Origin: Pseudomonadota bacterium
Lineage (GTDB): Bacteria; Pseudomonadota; Gammaproteobacteria; Burkholderiales; Burkholderiaceae_F
Assembly (NCBI GenBank): GCA_021825945.1
Contig: JAKAFN010000010.1
Location: 1 to 64,000 of the forward strand
Length of the DNA stretch: 64,000 bases
Reading direction: 5' to 3'
Under the pieces are notes generated by a model. The model was not told the DNA's origin, searched no databases, and saw nothing but the letters and a program-made list of their open reading frames with translations. The position numbers and the translations under genes are program-made. Below, piece by piece: positions 31,887-40,466 of the stretch (positions are counted from its first letter, which is position 1; each line of letters begins with the position of its first letter).

Positions 31887-33530
31887 CTACGGCGATATCG
31901 CGCAAAGGGTAGCGTCGGAATTCGATGCCGCGCCAAGGACCGGGCGCACGTCCTCGCCCGGATTCCCGGATCGCTCCGCTTCGCGGGCCGGACCGCCACC
32001 CTCTCCGTTGACCACCACCCGGTATTTCGCGAAATCCGTCGCCTCGATCAAGCCGCCGAAATCCGCGCGCATCGTGCGCGCAACCATTCGCTCGGCGAGC
32101 GTCGTCTGCACCTTTTCGAGGGTAACGTGCATGAATGCCGCCGCGGTCTTCTCGCAGCGCTTGCCGTGGGTGTCGAGCCAATGGGCCTCCCGGATCCGGA
32201 AACGGTGATCGAGCCAGCCGAGATACCAGAACCAATCCGTGTAATACAGCCACGAATTCTCGTTCATGGCACGGACGTGCGTCGGATCCTGCCATGCCCC
32301 GAGGCTCGACTCGTACGGGACCTCGATCACCATCGAGCCGCCAACCTGGAGCAGATCCAGGCAGTTGGTCATGAAGGTCGGAAGATCCTTTATGTGTTCG
32401 AGCACGTTCTTGGCATAGATCAACTCGGTAGCGCCGGCCTGCAACGGCACACGCCCCCACACCGGCGAATCCAGCGTCAAAGGCAGGGTCTGGGGCAGGC
32501 CCAAATCGAGCAGCACATCCGGCTGCGCCGTTTCCAGGATGTCCACGTTCAACCAGCCGGTTCGGTAATCCTTTCCGGAACCGATGTGCAGCCGCCGCTG
32601 GGGATTGGATGGCGGCGACGGGTTGGCTCCCGTTCGGGTGCGGTACAGGTCGCGTGCAAATTCGATCACCCGCGCATACTCGCCACCCGGATCGACGGAC
32701 TGGAAGCGCTGCAGTTGCCCGCGGGCGCGCGCCATGAATTCCGTGCTCCCAAATTCGTCGCGAAAGAACCCTTCCAGCGTGTCGTCATCGAACCAGCTTA
32801 CGCAGTCCTCGAATCCCTTTCCAGGGTTGGCCCCTTGCGTGCGCTCCGACACCATCGGCGTTCCCAGCGAGAGGACCTGGAACGCCCGGACCTGTTCAAA
32901 TCGCGCGCTGTCGTAATAATGGCAGTTCAATACCGCCCGCGCCTGGACGATGACCGCATCACGCTCCGGGCCATAGACCGGTCCGTCAAATGCCGCAACC
33001 GTCCGTCCCGTGCCTTCGATCCGTTCGATGAGTCGCTTGCGCCGGAGATTCATCGAGCCGAAAAAAAGCAGGTCGATCGGTCGTTTTTCCAGGGGGGCGG
33101 CATCGTGCGCCATCGATCGCAAGTAGGGGGCGTAGCCGAAGGAAATCCGCGGCACCCCGTGGGGGTCCCGCGAATAGGCGGCCACGTTTCCTGCGTCATA
33201 GTCGATCACCGGTCCGCGTCGCAGCGATTCGAGATATTCGACCGGCAGGGTGCTTCCGCCATCGCCCAATTGTTCGAGGTTCACGAACACGCAACAGAAC
33301 GTCCGAGCCGCCTCGTAGGCGAAACCGAGGTGGGCGCCAAACACCAGATTCGCCGCGTCATGGCGCAGGCGGTTTTTCGCGATGCTCACTTCGGCGCCCA
33401 ATCGGCGCAATTGATGACGGAAATACAAGGCCGCATCGAGTAGCGCCATGGAGTGCACGTACCCCGGCGGCTGGACGATGCAAAGATGGATGGGAGTCTT
33501 GGAAGCTTCGGACATGGCAGGGCCCGTCAT
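31887..33530 (-). CDS. CgeB-like glycosyltransferase fused to a C-terminal SAM-dependent methyltransferase-like domain
   Basis: 'LLFFGSMNLRRKRLIERIEG...QVRAFQVLSLGTPMVSERTQG' followed by 'RLHIGSGKDYRTGWLNVDI...ELIYAKNVLEHIKDLPTFMTNCLDLLQVGGSMVIEVPYE'. Confidence 0.82.
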   Translation of the reverse strand: MTGPAMSEASKTPIHLCIVQPPGYVHSMALLDAALYFRHQLRRLGAEVSIAKNRLRHDAANLVFGAHLGFAYEAARTFCCVFVNLEQLGDGGSTLPVEYLESLRRGPVIDYDAGNVAAYSRDPHGVPRISFGYAPYLRSMAHDAAPLEKRPIDLLFFGSMNLRRKRLIERIEGTGRTVAAFDGPVYGPERDAVIVQARAVLNCHYYDSARFEQVRAFQVLSLGTPMVSERTQGANPGKGFEDCVSWFDDDTLEGFFRDEFGSTEFMARARGQLQRFQSVDPGGEYARVIEFARDLYRTRTGANPSPPSNPQRRLHIGSGKDYRTGWLNVDILETAQPDVLLDLGLPQTLPLTLDSPVWGRVPLQAGATELIYAKNVLEHIKDLPTFMTNCLDLLQVGGSMVIEVPYESSLGAWQDPTHVRAMNENSWLYYTDWFWYLGWLDHRFRIREAHWLDTHGKRCEKTAAAFMHVTLEKVQTTLAERMVARTMRADFGGLIEATDFAKYRVVVNGEGGGPAREAERSGNPGEDVRPVLGAASNSDATLCAISP

Positions 33531-33627
33531 TCACATGGTCTCGCGAAACTGTAGTCGCGAGGAAACCCCGGTATCCGCCGATAAACCCGTCGTCAAGGAA
33601 CCACTTCCGCGCTTGCATGCCTAGGAA

Positions 33628-33939
33628 TCAAGGCGGTTCCTCGTGCTCCAAGCGGTACACCCAAGCCAGCACTTCCGCGACGGCGACATATAGTGCCGGA
33701 GGAATCTGCTGGTCCAAATCGAAGTGCATCAATGCCGCGACGAGATCCCGCGACGCGTGGACCGGGACCCCCGCTTCGCGCGCCTTGGCGATGATGGTTT
33801 CGGCAATCCGTCCCTGGCCCGCAGCGACGACTTTCGGGGCCAGCCCCCGGGACGCATCGCCATCCGAGTAGGAAAGCGCCACCGCCTGCGCCATCGAGCC
33901 AGGAGGGGCACCCGCGTCGGGCCGCCGATCCGTCGCCAT
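33628..33939 (-). CDS. FlhB C-terminal-domain-like (EscU/YscU-type) small protein
   Basis: MAQAVALSYSDGDASRGLAPKVVAAGQGRIAETIIAKAREAGVPVHASRDLVAALMHFDLDQQIPPALYVAVAEVLAWVYRLE; ATGA overlap with the upstream fliK-like stop. Confidence 0.88.
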   Translation of the reverse strand: MATDRRPDAGAPPGSMAQAVALSYSDGDASRGLAPKVVAAGQGRIAETIIAKAREAGVPVHASRDLVAALMHFDLDQQIPPALYVAVAEVLAWVYRLEHEEPP

Positions 33940-35039
33940 CAAGGAGCCCCGCCCGACGATTCCGCAGCATCCTGCACCGTCAATTGCGCGACCGCCAAAC
34001 CGCGCGCATCGAGGGCGGAGGCCAGCGCCCCGAGTGTCTCCCGAAGCGCGACGGCGTTCGACGATTCCATCTGTACGCCGACCGTGGATGCGGCCACCCG
34101 GATCTTCGCGTGGATCGTGCCGAGATTGGGCAATTCCATCGACAGCGTGGCGGTGAACACGCCGGAGACGGGCCCGGGGTCGGCTGCCGCGCGCCCCCGG
34201 CCACCGTCCTGCGCGATCTCCAAGCGGAAACCTTGGCCGGGCCAAGCCTGCCCGCTCAGCGCGAAAGCCTGCCGCTGCACGGCGTCGGCTTGCGACGCGG
34301 CGCGTTGGTCACCCCACGCCTGCGGATCCGCCGGCGACGCGGCCACCGCGTCGGCCAGCAATGCCCGGGATTCCGCCTGCACCTGCTGCGACGAGCGTTG
34401 CCCCTGCACCCAGGATCCGAGGTGCGACTCGAGGAAGAGGCCGCTGTGTTCGACGGCCCGCGCGAGCGCGCCGGCCAGCACGTCGGCGGAGGGGCCGTCG
34501 GACACCACAGCGAACAAGGGTTGGCGCAGCGTGACCGTCGCCGCCGTCGGCGCGTCGGTTCCGGGCGCCGTCCCCGCAATCGGGTCGGGCGCCGCACCGC
34601 CGGAGAATGATGGGGGCTGCGCCCGCAATCCGGCCACCTGCGCTTCCACGACCGCGGCCCGGGCCAAGGCCGCGACGTCCGGCGCCGCCGCAAAACCGGG
34701 AAAACGGATGGCCTCCGGTTGCACCGCCGTGCCCGCCGGCTCGCCGCCCAGCGCGAGCAGGACGTCCCGGGCGGCCCCCGTCAGCACGATCCGCTGCCCC
34801 GCGACCAAAATCTGGGCGGGCGCCTTGTCTCCGGCCAGGACCACTTCCACGTTCCCGCCCGACGCGGCCGCGCCACGCAAGGCGACCAGCGCGGCCGGAG
34901 GGAGATTCGACGCAAGCCGGCCCAGGATCGCCAACAGGCGCTCCGCCGGGACGATCGCGCGCGCCGATGTCGTCCCCGGGCCCCAGTTCGGTACGGGCGG
35001 ACGATCCGGACTGATGGGGGGAATTTCGATTGCCAACAC
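33939..35039 (-). CDS. FliK-like hook-length-control-domain protein (accessory)
   Basis: C-terminal 'FTATLSMELPNLGTIHAKIRVAASTVGVQMESSNAVALRETLGALASALDARGLAVAQLTVQ' resembles the Flg_hook/FliK C domain; GTG start at 35039 preceded by AAAGGAG. Confidence 0.75.
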   Translation of the reverse strand: MLAIEIPPISPDRPPVPNWGPGTTSARAIVPAERLLAILGRLASNLPPAALVALRGAAASGGNVEVVLAGDKAPAQILVAGQRIVLTGAARDVLLALGGEPAGTAVQPEAIRFPGFAAAPDVAALARAAVVEAQVAGLRAQPPSFSGGAAPDPIAGTAPGTDAPTAATVTLRQPLFAVVSDGPSADVLAGALARAVEHSGLFLESHLGSWVQGQRSSQQVQAESRALLADAVAASPADPQAWGDQRAASQADAVQRQAFALSGQAWPGQGFRLEIAQDGGRGRAAADPGPVSGVFTATLSMELPNLGTIHAKIRVAASTVGVQMESSNAVALRETLGALASALDARGLAVAQLTVQDAAESSGGAP

Positions 35040-35154
35040 CCGGCTCCTTTGGGCTGCAATCCACGGAGCCCCGATTATTGGCGACGGGGTCCGCCAACGC
35101 AAACCCCCATCCCCCGGGCTCGGCACCCGCGTGGGAGAGGCCGGGACGCGAGCC

Positions 35155-35460
35155 TCACGAGACGCCGAGAATCCGATTCAGGTCCTGCAGCCAAGGCTCG
35201 GAGCGCGCGCGGATCTGCGCGTCGTCCTGCAACACACCACGCAGGATCTCCATCCGCCGCCGGGCCTCGCCCGCCCCGAGCCGTTCCTCCTTGGCCGCCG
35301 CCCGGATCCGGTCGATCAGCTCGCGACATTGGACTTCGATCCGCGCGACCCGCTCCCAGTCGTCAGCCTTGGCCGCATCCAGCATGGTGCGGCTCGCCCG
35401 CGCAATTTCCTCGTACACCTCGATCAATCTCGACGGCTCCGGGGCATCGGCTCGGCTCAT
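35155..35460 (-). CDS. fliT: Flagellar protein FliT-like chaperone
   Basis: Short helical protein downstream of fliS; ATG at 35460 overlaps the fliS stop. Confidence 0.75.
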   Translation of the reverse strand: MSRADAPEPSRLIEVYEEIARASRTMLDAAKADDWERVARIEVQCRELIDRIRAAAKEERLGAGEARRRMEILRGVLQDDAQIRARSEPWLQDLNRILGVS

Positions 35461-36068
35461 GCCATGTGATACGCGCGCATCACCGAGGAATGGGTGCGGG
35501 ACATCATCTCGCCGGGGACCCCACCCACGGCGCCGGCTTCCATCGGCGAGGGCGCCGAGGCGGTGGCAGGCTTGCCGGTCACCTCCGGTCCGATCTTGAC
35601 CCACGCGTCGCGCAACCCCGCCAGGATTCGGACGGCATCGTCGATCGCCGCCGCATCGTTGCGAATATTGGCTTGCAACAGGCGATACGAAACATAGTCG
35701 TACAACTCGATCAGCCGGTCCGCAAACGCCGGATCGTGCTTGCGATCGATGCTGGCACGCAGCCCCATCTGGACGATGCGCATTGCGTGCGTGACGTAGC
35801 GGACCTTGCCGGGAACGTCACGCTGCGCGATGCAGCCCTTGGCATGATTCATCGACGCCAGCGCGCCGTCGAACAGCAGAAGGATCAGCTTGTGCGGATG
35901 GGCGGCGAAGATCTCCCCGTCCACGCTCGTTTTCTTGTAGAGACTGGCGCCGAATCGGTTCACGAGTTCCTCCGGGTTGTCGATGGTCCCACACCGGATA
36001 TCGGCATTTCGAGGCCCACTTTTAGGAGACCGGGCAGGGTTGGTCCTGCTTTTTTCTCGACGTCGCAT
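35457..36068 (-). CDS. fliS: Flagellin export chaperone FliS
   Basis: HPHKLILLLFDGALASMNHAKGCI...DRLIELYDYVSYRLLQANIRND; ATGA overlap with the fliD stop. Confidence 0.93.
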   Translation of the reverse strand: MRRREKSRTNPARSPKSGPRNADIRCGTIDNPEELVNRFGASLYKKTSVDGEIFAAHPHKLILLLFDGALASMNHAKGCIAQRDVPGKVRYVTHAMRIVQMGLRASIDRKHDPAFADRLIELYDYVSYRLLQANIRNDAAAIDDAVRILAGLRDAWVKIGPEVTGKPATASAPSPMEAGAVGGVPGEMMSRTHSSVMRAYHMA

Positions 36069-37561
36069 CAACCCGGCAACGCCGCGAGTTGGGTATAAAG
36101 CGACGCCTGAGTCTGCTGCGCTTGCACGAGGTTCGCATTGAGCTGGCTGTACTGCGCAATCAGGTTCTGCTTGATCTGCGCCAGCATGCCCTGCTCCGTC
36201 GTGATCTCCGAATTGAGGTTCGTGATCTGGTTGTTGGCCGAGTTTTCCGCGCTGCCGATCGCGCCGTTGGGACCGATCAGTTGCGCCGCCAGGCTCGAAA
36301 CCTGAAAGGCAAAGCCGGCGCTCGACCCGGTCCCGCCCTGAGTGAACATCGCACTCACCGCCGAGGGGTTGGCCGACAGCGCGGCCTGGAACTGCGCTTG
36401 ATTGAACGACAGGGTTCCGTCCGAGTTGAACGTCACCCCGATCTGCGCCAGATACGCATAGCTGCTATTGCCGCTCGCCGTCGTCGCCGAACTCATGATC
36501 GCCTGCAGGGAGTTGCTGGTCTGCATCGCGGTGGGATCACCCGTCAGCACCGACGCCGTGTTCGATTGCGTGTTATAGGCGGTCAGGCTGTTGTTGGTGG
36601 CGACATAGTTGTTGTATGCCGAAAGGAACGCCGCGACAGAGTTGGTGATCGCCGTCTCGTTGCTGCCGACCGCGACCTGCGCCGGAGTCCCGGACGGAGT
36701 GGGCTGGGTGAGATTGAGCGTCACCCCCTGAATCGCCGAGGTCACGGTATTCGAGGCCGAGGACAAAGCCAGCCCGTTGACGGTGAAATTGGCATTGGCC
36801 GCCGCCTGACTCTCCCCCATCGCCGTCGACGACGGCGTCGAAGATGGCGATGTCGGGTTGAACGCGATCCCCGCCAGGCCGCTGCCGCTCGCGGCATTGT
36901 TGGTGATGGAAAACGCATTGGTGAGGCCGGTATTGGCGGCGCTCAACACGAGCCGGCTGCCGCTGGCGTCGGTTACCACCGACGCATTCACGGAGCCAGA
37001 TGCCGCGGCGTTGATCGCCGCGGCAATCCCGTTGAGACTGTCGTTGCTCGACGTGATCGAGACATTGATCGCGCTGCCGGTACCGGTGAAGGTGCTGCCG
37101 CTCAGGCTGCCCATCTGGATCGTCAGCGTTCCCGTGCCCATGGTCAGTGCCGTGGGATCCGCGACCGGCGCCGAGTAGACCGACTGGGCCTGGGCGATCG
37201 ACGAAACGCCGATCGTGTAGTTGGCGGTCGCCGGGCTTCCGGTCACGGTCGCGGTAACCCCCGTTCCGGTGACCGTCGCCTGCGCCGCCTGAAACGACGA
37301 CGGATTGCTCAGCGTCTGTGCCGCCGTCTGGAGCGAAGAAACGGCGCCCTGCAGCTGGCCGTACGCGCTCAGCGTCGTCTGGATGCCGGAGAGCTGATTC
37401 TGCAGGGCGGTCAGCGGCTGCGACTGGGCGTTCATCAGCTGCGTGACGAGCTGACTGACGTTGATCACACCCGTCGACATCAACGAACCGGTGCCCGAAG
37501 TGTTCGTCGTGTAATTGGTGAGGAAACTCGTCTGGAACGGGTTTACGTAGGTTCCCATCAT
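36068..37561 (-). CDS. fliD: Flagellar filament cap protein FliD
   Basis: STGVINVSQLVTQLMNAQSQPLTALQNQLSGIQTTLSAYGQLQGAVSSLQTA. Confidence 0.95.
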   Translation of the reverse strand: MMGTYVNPFQTSFLTNYTTNTSGTGSLMSTGVINVSQLVTQLMNAQSQPLTALQNQLSGIQTTLSAYGQLQGAVSSLQTAAQTLSNPSSFQAAQATVTGTGVTATVTGSPATANYTIGVSSIAQAQSVYSAPVADPTALTMGTGTLTIQMGSLSGSTFTGTGSAINVSITSSNDSLNGIAAAINAAASGSVNASVVTDASGSRLVLSAANTGLTNAFSITNNAASGSGLAGIAFNPTSPSSTPSSTAMGESQAAANANFTVNGLALSSASNTVTSAIQGVTLNLTQPTPSGTPAQVAVGSNETAITNSVAAFLSAYNNYVATNNSLTAYNTQSNTASVLTGDPTAMQTSNSLQAIMSSATTASGNSSYAYLAQIGVTFNSDGTLSFNQAQFQAALSANPSAVSAMFTQGGTGSSAGFAFQVSSLAAQLIGPNGAIGSAENSANNQITNLNSEITTEQGMLAQIKQNLIAQYSQLNANLVQAQQTQASLYTQLAALPG

Positions 37562-37598
37562 GATTCAATCTCCCGGAAAACCGCCGCGGCTACGGCCG

Positions 37599-37973
37599 TC
37601 ATGCATTCGTGTTGATCAGGGCACCCGGCGTGGCATCGGACAAGGCCCGAGCCGCCGCCGTCATCCACTGTGCCGGAAACTGCTGTACGACTTGACGGGT
37701 CTGCGTGTCGACGACCTTGACGATCAGGTCGTTCGCCTGTTTGTCGAAGATGAAATTCAGCTCCGTTCCGCCTCGCGCCAATGCCGCGTTCGCGTCGGCG
37801 ACCGCCTTCCGGACAGTCTCGGGCGACGCGGGTGCCCCTGCGGCCGTGGCCGGCATTCCGGGCGTCGCATGCGAACCCGGCAGCGTTCCGCCGCCGGGCG
37901 AAGCGGAGGATCCCGCCCCCGCCGCCGGATAGGCCGGGAAACCGGATGCCGCCGAAACAGGACTGGATGCCAT
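37599..37973 (-). CDS. flaG: FlaG family protein
   Basis: LNFIFDKQANDLIVKVVDTQTRQVVQQFPAQWM; between fliC and fliD. Confidence 0.9.
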   Translation of the reverse strand: MASSPVSAASGFPAYPAAGAGSSASPGGGTLPGSHATPGMPATAAGAPASPETVRKAVADANAALARGGTELNFIFDKQANDLIVKVVDTQTRQVVQQFPAQWMTAAARALSDATPGALINTNA

Positions 37974-38013
37974 AGACCACCTCGCAGAACGGAATCACGC
38001 TGCTCGCTTTCCC

Positions 38014-38040
38014 ATATCGGCACTTCGTCGACGAACTTGA
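38014..38040 (-). promoter_or_regulatory. Candidate sigma-28 promoter for flaG-fliDST
   Basis: On the minus strand TCAAGTTC-GTCGACGAAGT-GCCGATAT: 6/8 and 7/8, spacer 11. Confidence 0.75.
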
Positions 38041-38089
38041 GTGCGACTTTCCTGCGGGTCCGATTTTGCAGCGCCGCCGGCAAAGCAAA

Positions 38090-38120
38090 AAGGCGCAAAC
38101 CGAGGGAATTCCCCCGGTTT
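38090..38120 (-). terminator. Intrinsic terminator downstream of fliC
   Basis: Hairpin AAACCGGGGG-AATT-CCCTCGGTTT (one mismatch) followed on the minus strand by GCGCCTTTTTGC. Confidence 0.65.
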
Positions 38121-38151
38121 CCGCCCTGTCCCGCCCGCGGAGCCGACGCGC

Positions 38152-38988
38152 CTAGAAGTTCTTGAGCAGCGTCAGCACCGTCTGCGGCAAGGTGTTCGCC
38201 TGGGTCAGCATGGTCGCGCTGGCCTGCTGCACGACCTGCGCCTGGGACAATGCCGAGGATGCCTGGGCGTAATTGGTGTCGATGATCTGCGACCGCGCCG
38301 ATGCCAGATTCATGGAATTCACCTGCGCGACCGAAGCGGCCTGTTGCGCCTGGATCTGTCCGGCGCCCCAGTTGGCCTCGACCCCCAGCACCTCGCCCAG
38401 CGCCGCGTCGATGTTGCCGATCGTCGTTCCCGCGTTTGTCGTCGAAAGCGTCGTTGCGGTGACCGATGCCAGGGCATCCCCGCTGTTCAGCGATCCCGAC
38501 CTCGTATTCAGGGTGATCGTGTCGGCAGCGTTGGCACCGACCTGAAAGGTCATGGTGGTGTTGGTTGCGCTGGCGCCGAACAAGGTCTGCCCGTTGAACT
38601 GCGTCTGGGAAATGACATTTCCGATCTGCGTGGCCAGCGCCTGGAACTCGGAATTGAGGTTTGTCACATCGCTCGTATTGGTCGTGGAGTTGTTCGCCTC
38701 TACGGCCAGCGTCCGCATCTGCTGCAGCATGTTGACGACCGAGGTCAGCGCACCGCTGGCGGTCTGCGCCATCGAGGCGGCGTCGTTGGCGTTCATCACG
38801 CCCTGGTTGAGGCCGTTCACCTGCGCCTGCATCAGCGTGGCGTCCTGCAGCCCCGCCGGGTCGTTCGCGGCGGTGTTGATGCGGTATCCCGACGACAACT
38901 GCTGAACGTCGGTGGCGACGTTCTGCTGGTTCACCGTCATGGCGTTCTGGGCAAACAGCGACAGGGAATTGGTTTGGAGACTCAGCAT
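38152..38988 (-). CDS. fliC: Flagellin FliC (short, 278 aa)
   Basis: MLSLQTNSLSLFAQNAMTVNQQNVATDVQQLSSGYRINTAANDPAGLQDATLMQAQVNGLNQGVMNANDAASMAQTASGAL; C-terminal LTQANTLPQTVLTLLKNF. Confidence 0.96.
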   Translation of the reverse strand: MLSLQTNSLSLFAQNAMTVNQQNVATDVQQLSSGYRINTAANDPAGLQDATLMQAQVNGLNQGVMNANDAASMAQTASGALTSVVNMLQQMRTLAVEANNSTTNTSDVTNLNSEFQALATQIGNVISQTQFNGQTLFGASATNTTMTFQVGANAADTITLNTRSGSLNSGDALASVTATTLSTTNAGTTIGNIDAALGEVLGVEANWGAGQIQAQQAASVAQVNSMNLASARSQIIDTNYAQASSALSQAQVVQQASATMLTQANTLPQTVLTLLKNF

Positions 38989-39048
38989 GATCGGTCCTTT
39001 CCGTCTTTCCGTTTCGATTTCGGTGCGGTGTGCGCCGCGTTAGGTCCT

Positions 39049-39076
39049 ATATCGGTGCCGGGGCATGGAAACTTTA
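39049..39076 (-). promoter_or_regulatory. Candidate sigma-28 promoter for fliC
   Basis: On the minus strand TAAAGTTT-N12-ACCGATAT; exact -35. Confidence 0.75.
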
Positions 39077-39086
39077 GCGATCCCGA

Positions 39087-39133
39087 CTTGCCGGCAAACC
39101 TGTAAGGGAAATTCCTACAACCCGGCGGGCAAG
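39087..39133. promoter_or_regulatory. Imperfect nested inverted repeat in the fliC-flhD intergenic region
   Basis: CTTGCCGGC...GCGGGCAAG outer arms enclosing TGTAAGGGA-AA-TTCCTACA. Confidence 0.4.
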
Positions 39134-39254
39134 ATGCCGACGCGCGATTTGGGTGGCGCTCCGCTACAGCCATCCCATCCCGATCCCGCAAAATGGCATC
39201 ACTTCATCACGCATTCCGGGGCTTCCCCCCGGCACCAACCCAGGAGAGGACGCC

Positions 39255-39593
39255 ATGGAAACCGCCAACAACGAACAGCTTCTGCAAGAAATCCGCGAGG
39301 TCAATCTCGCCTACCTGATGCTGGCCCAGCACATGATCCGCGCCGACAAGGCCCAGGCCCGCTACCGCCTCGGCGTTTCCGAAGAAGTTGCCGCCATTGT
39401 GGAGCAGCTCACCCCGGCCCAATTGATGAAAATCGCCGGTAGCAACCAGCTGATCCTGCGATTCCGGTTCGACGACGATGTCGTATGGAACCTGCTCACC
39501 AACCACTCCCGCGCCAAGCTCGCGCCCGGTGCCGCGGTCACCGGCCTGCACGCCAACATCGTGATGGCGGGCCAGTTCGCCGAAGCGAACTGA
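39255..39593 (+). CDS. flhD: Flagellar transcriptional regulator FlhD
   Basis: LLQEIREVNLAYLMLAQHMIRADKAQARYRLGVSEEVAAIVEQLTPAQLMKIAGSNQLILRFRFDD. Confidence 0.96.
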   Translation: METANNEQLLQEIREVNLAYLMLAQHMIRADKAQARYRLGVSEEVAAIVEQLTPAQLMKIAGSNQLILRFRFDDDVVWNLLTNHSRAKLAPGAAVTGLHANIVMAGQFAEAN

Positions 39594-39627
39594 TCCGTCC
39601 GAGCCGAACCGAACGAGGAGAGACGCC

Positions 39628-40182
39628 ATGCGCATCAAGAGCATCGTCAGCGAAAGCCGCCAGATCCAGCGTGCGATCGCGCTGATCAAACTGGGCGCAC
39701 GCCTGCAGGTCCTGGAATCCGAAACCGACCTGTCCTACGAACGCCTGCTGCGCCTCTATAAAGAGGTGCAGGGCGAGTCCCCGGCGCGAGGGATGCTGCC
39801 GTTCTCTACCGATTGGTTCATGACCTGGCAACCGAACATCCATTCGTCGCTGTTCCTGAACATCTACGAATACCTGAACAAGACCAGCGAGCTCGAGGAG
39901 ATCGACGCCATCATCAAGGCGTACGAACTCTATCTGGAGCAGACCGGCGCTCAGAACATCGAGCCGCTGCTGTCGGTCACCCGTGCCTGGCGCCTGGTGA
40001 AGTTCGTCGATGCGGGAATGATCACCCTCACGCCGTGCTGCAAGTGCGGCGGCAAGTTCGTGACCCATACCTACGAACTGACCAAGAATTACGTATGCGG
40101 CCTCTGCGAACCGCCGGCACGGGCGGGCAAGGGCCGGGGCAGCGCCCGGGCGGAGGTGGAAGAAGAAGCGGCGCTGGCCTGA
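39628..40182 (+). CDS. flhC: Flagellar transcriptional activator FlhC
   Basis: RAIALIKLGARLQVLESETDLSYERLLRLYKEVQGESPARGMLPFSTDWFMTWQPNIHSS; Zn-binding CCKCGG/CGLC. Confidence 0.97.
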   Translation: MRIKSIVSESRQIQRAIALIKLGARLQVLESETDLSYERLLRLYKEVQGESPARGMLPFSTDWFMTWQPNIHSSLFLNIYEYLNKTSELEEIDAIIKAYELYLEQTGAQNIEPLLSVTRAWRLVKFVDAGMITLTPCCKCGGKFVTHTYELTKNYVCGLCEPPARAGKGRGSARAEVEEEAALA

Positions 40183-40211
40183 CCCGTTCTCGACTCCCGT
40201 CCTTTGGAACC

Positions 40212-40237
40212 GCCCGGACGCACTCCGGGCTTTTTTT
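40212..40237 (+). terminator. Intrinsic terminator of flhDC
   Basis: GCCCGGA-CGCAC-TCCGGGC followed by TTTTTTT. Confidence 0.92.
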
Positions 40238-40251
40238 ATGTCGGAAGTGAT

Positions 40252-40329
40252 CGTCATTGCGAGGGCAAAGCCGGAGGCAGCGCAGACTACCGGCTGGATC
40301 GCCACGGCCCTACCGGCCCCGCGATGACG
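40252..40329. repeat. REP-like inverted-repeat element, copy 3
   Basis: cgtcattgcgagggcaaagcc...ggctggatcgcc...gccccgcgatgacg. Confidence 0.75.
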
Positions 40330-40466
40330 GGCATCCCCTCCGGAGCGCGGAGGATGGCGTATTCCAATCGCAGGAAATGTCGTCCTGGACGGCCGGACTT
40401 AGCCGATTTCGTCCGGTCGATCCTGATTTCTAATGCACGCTACGATCTTCCCAGTCCCCGCAAAGC

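Noticed and set aside
33577-33584. Perfect GCCGATAA on the + strand between genes
   Set aside because: No matching -35 at N11 (CGAGGAAA) and no + strand gene downstream; chance -10 match.
40402-40409. GCCGATTT upstream of motA as a sigma-28 -10
   Set aside because: The corresponding -35 (TCCTGGAC) matches only 2/8; left unannotated.
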